A stretch of 5,697 bases of DNA from Cellvibrionales bacterium UBA2511 (GTDB lineage Bacteria; Pseudomonadota; Gammaproteobacteria; Pseudomonadales; Porticoccaceae): assembly GCA_002341315.1 (NCBI GenBank), contig DDNV01000006.1, forward strand, positions 43,270 through 48,966, read 5' to 3'. Numbering within the stretch: the first letter of the stretch is position 1; each line of letters opens with the position of its first letter. This document shows positions 5,289 to 5,697 of the stretch, piece by piece. A program made the position numbers and the translations under genes. The notes under the pieces were generated by a model. It worked only from the letters and a program-made list of their open reading frames with translations. It was not told the origin of the DNA and ran no database searches.

Positions 5289-5697
5289 GTGCATAGAACC
5301 ACCAAGAAGCTGATGATTGTCGCCGCTGTGGTTATCGCGATGGCAGCGTATTTCTTCCTCGATCTCGGGCGATATCTGAGTCTGGCTTACTTGCAACAAC
5401 AGCTGGACATCATTCACAGCTTCTATGCGGAAAACCGGCTGTTGAGCTGGCTGATTTTTCTGGTGGTGTATGTGGTCGTGACCGCGCTGTCGATCCCCGG
5501 CGCTGCTGTCATGACGTTGGCGGGCGGCGCTATTTTCGGGTTTGTCACCGGGTTGGTCCTTGTCTCCTTCGCTTCGGCCATCGGTGCCACCCTGGCCTTT
5601 CTGGTGGCCCGTTACCTGTTGCGGGAATGGGTCCAACAGCGTTTTGGCGACCGCCTGAAAACCATCAATCAGGGCATCGAAAAAAGATCGGAAGACG
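5289..5697 (+). CDS. TVP38/TMEM64 family (VTT domain) inner-membrane protein, 3' end beyond window
   Basis: The first 136 residues are visible. An N-terminal membrane segment follows basic residues (HRTTKK, then LMIVAAVVIAMAAYFFL, 8-24). A soluble stretch (about 25-52) precedes the start of the VTT domain: hydrophobic LIFLVVYVVVTALSIPGAAV (55-74), LAGGAIFGFVTGLVLVSFAS (77-96) with the typical G-rich GGAIFG turn, then IGATLAFLVARYLLREWVQQ (98-117) with the conserved ARYL. The IPG and FG positions are characteristic of the DedA/TVP38 superfamily, proposed to act in lipid scrambling or membrane homeostasis; the exact role is unknown here. GTG at 5289 is chosen because AAAGGAA (5276-5282) sits at proper distance; ATG at 5283 is out of frame and closes at once. 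The preceding gap (5099-5275) shows no convincing promoter. Confidence 0.9.
   Translation, partial: MHRTTKKLMIVAAVVIAMAAYFFLDLGRYLSLAYLQQQLDIIHSFYAENRLLSWLIFLVVYVVVTALSIPGAAVMTLAGGAIFGFVTGLVLVSFASAIGATLAFLVARYLLREWVQQRFGDRLKTINQGIEKRSED

Noticed and set aside
5232..5636. Minus-strand 134-residue frame rich in Gln, Asp and His
   Set aside because: Antisense to the TVP38-type membrane protein; its composition is what a hydrophobic gene gives on the opposite strand.
1..5697. CRISPR array
   Set aside because: No series of regularly spaced direct repeats is present on either strand.

Overview
The window looks like the junction between the right end of an integrated genomic island (about 1-4021) and ordinary chromosome (about 4022-5697) of a gammaproteobacterium. 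The host guess rests on the style of the housekeeping genes, the moderate GC content and a tRNA-like 3' end with encoded CCA. A Pseudomonas- or Marinobacter-like relative is possible, but I cannot fix the genus.

Island part, left arm (minus strand). A likely sigma-70 promoter (1984-2012) reads leftward into a two-gene operon: a 69-residue excisionase/MerR-type helix-turn-helix protein (1670-1879), then a large SNF2/DEAD-like helicase with an N-terminal PLD-like region (1-1673). The genes overlap by ATGA. The helicase runs off the left edge after its first RecA lobe, with no frameshift in 557 codons. Such helicases are typical of phage-defence and restriction islands, so partner genes (methyltransferase, restriction subunit) may lie to the left, outside the window.

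Island part, right arm (plus strand). Divergently, a hipB-hipA toxin-antitoxin operon (2324-3888) is read rightward, again with an ATGA overlap. Its control region is the most structured non-coding DNA here. Four copies of a 10-bp element form two inverted pairs, 70 bp apart, each with a 15-bp spacer. The perfect -10 box TATAAT of the hip promoter is part of one arm. HipA keeps all kinase motifs, so the toxin should be active.

Boundary. After hipA comes about 110 bp without a gene, containing a tandem GTGGAACG pair. Then follows a short segment that reads as the T-loop, T-stem, acceptor strand and CCA of a tRNA, without the rest of the tRNA (4000-4021). A strong terminator follows directly. 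This is what an island inserted into a tRNA 3' end leaves behind: attR plus the original tRNA terminator. The intact tRNA, attL and integrase should lie to the left.

Chromosomal part. A promoter (4165-4192) and a roughly 190-nt leader with two hairpins precede an Rnk/GreA C-terminal-like gene (4387-4779). Next come a 39-residue lysine-rich microprotein with its own ribosome binding site and terminator (4938-5098), and the first 136 codons of a TVP38/TMEM64 (VTT/DedA-type) membrane protein that leaves the right edge. I see no complete undescribed system. The best leads are the hip control region, the unseen left part of the helicase operon, the structured leader and the microprotein.
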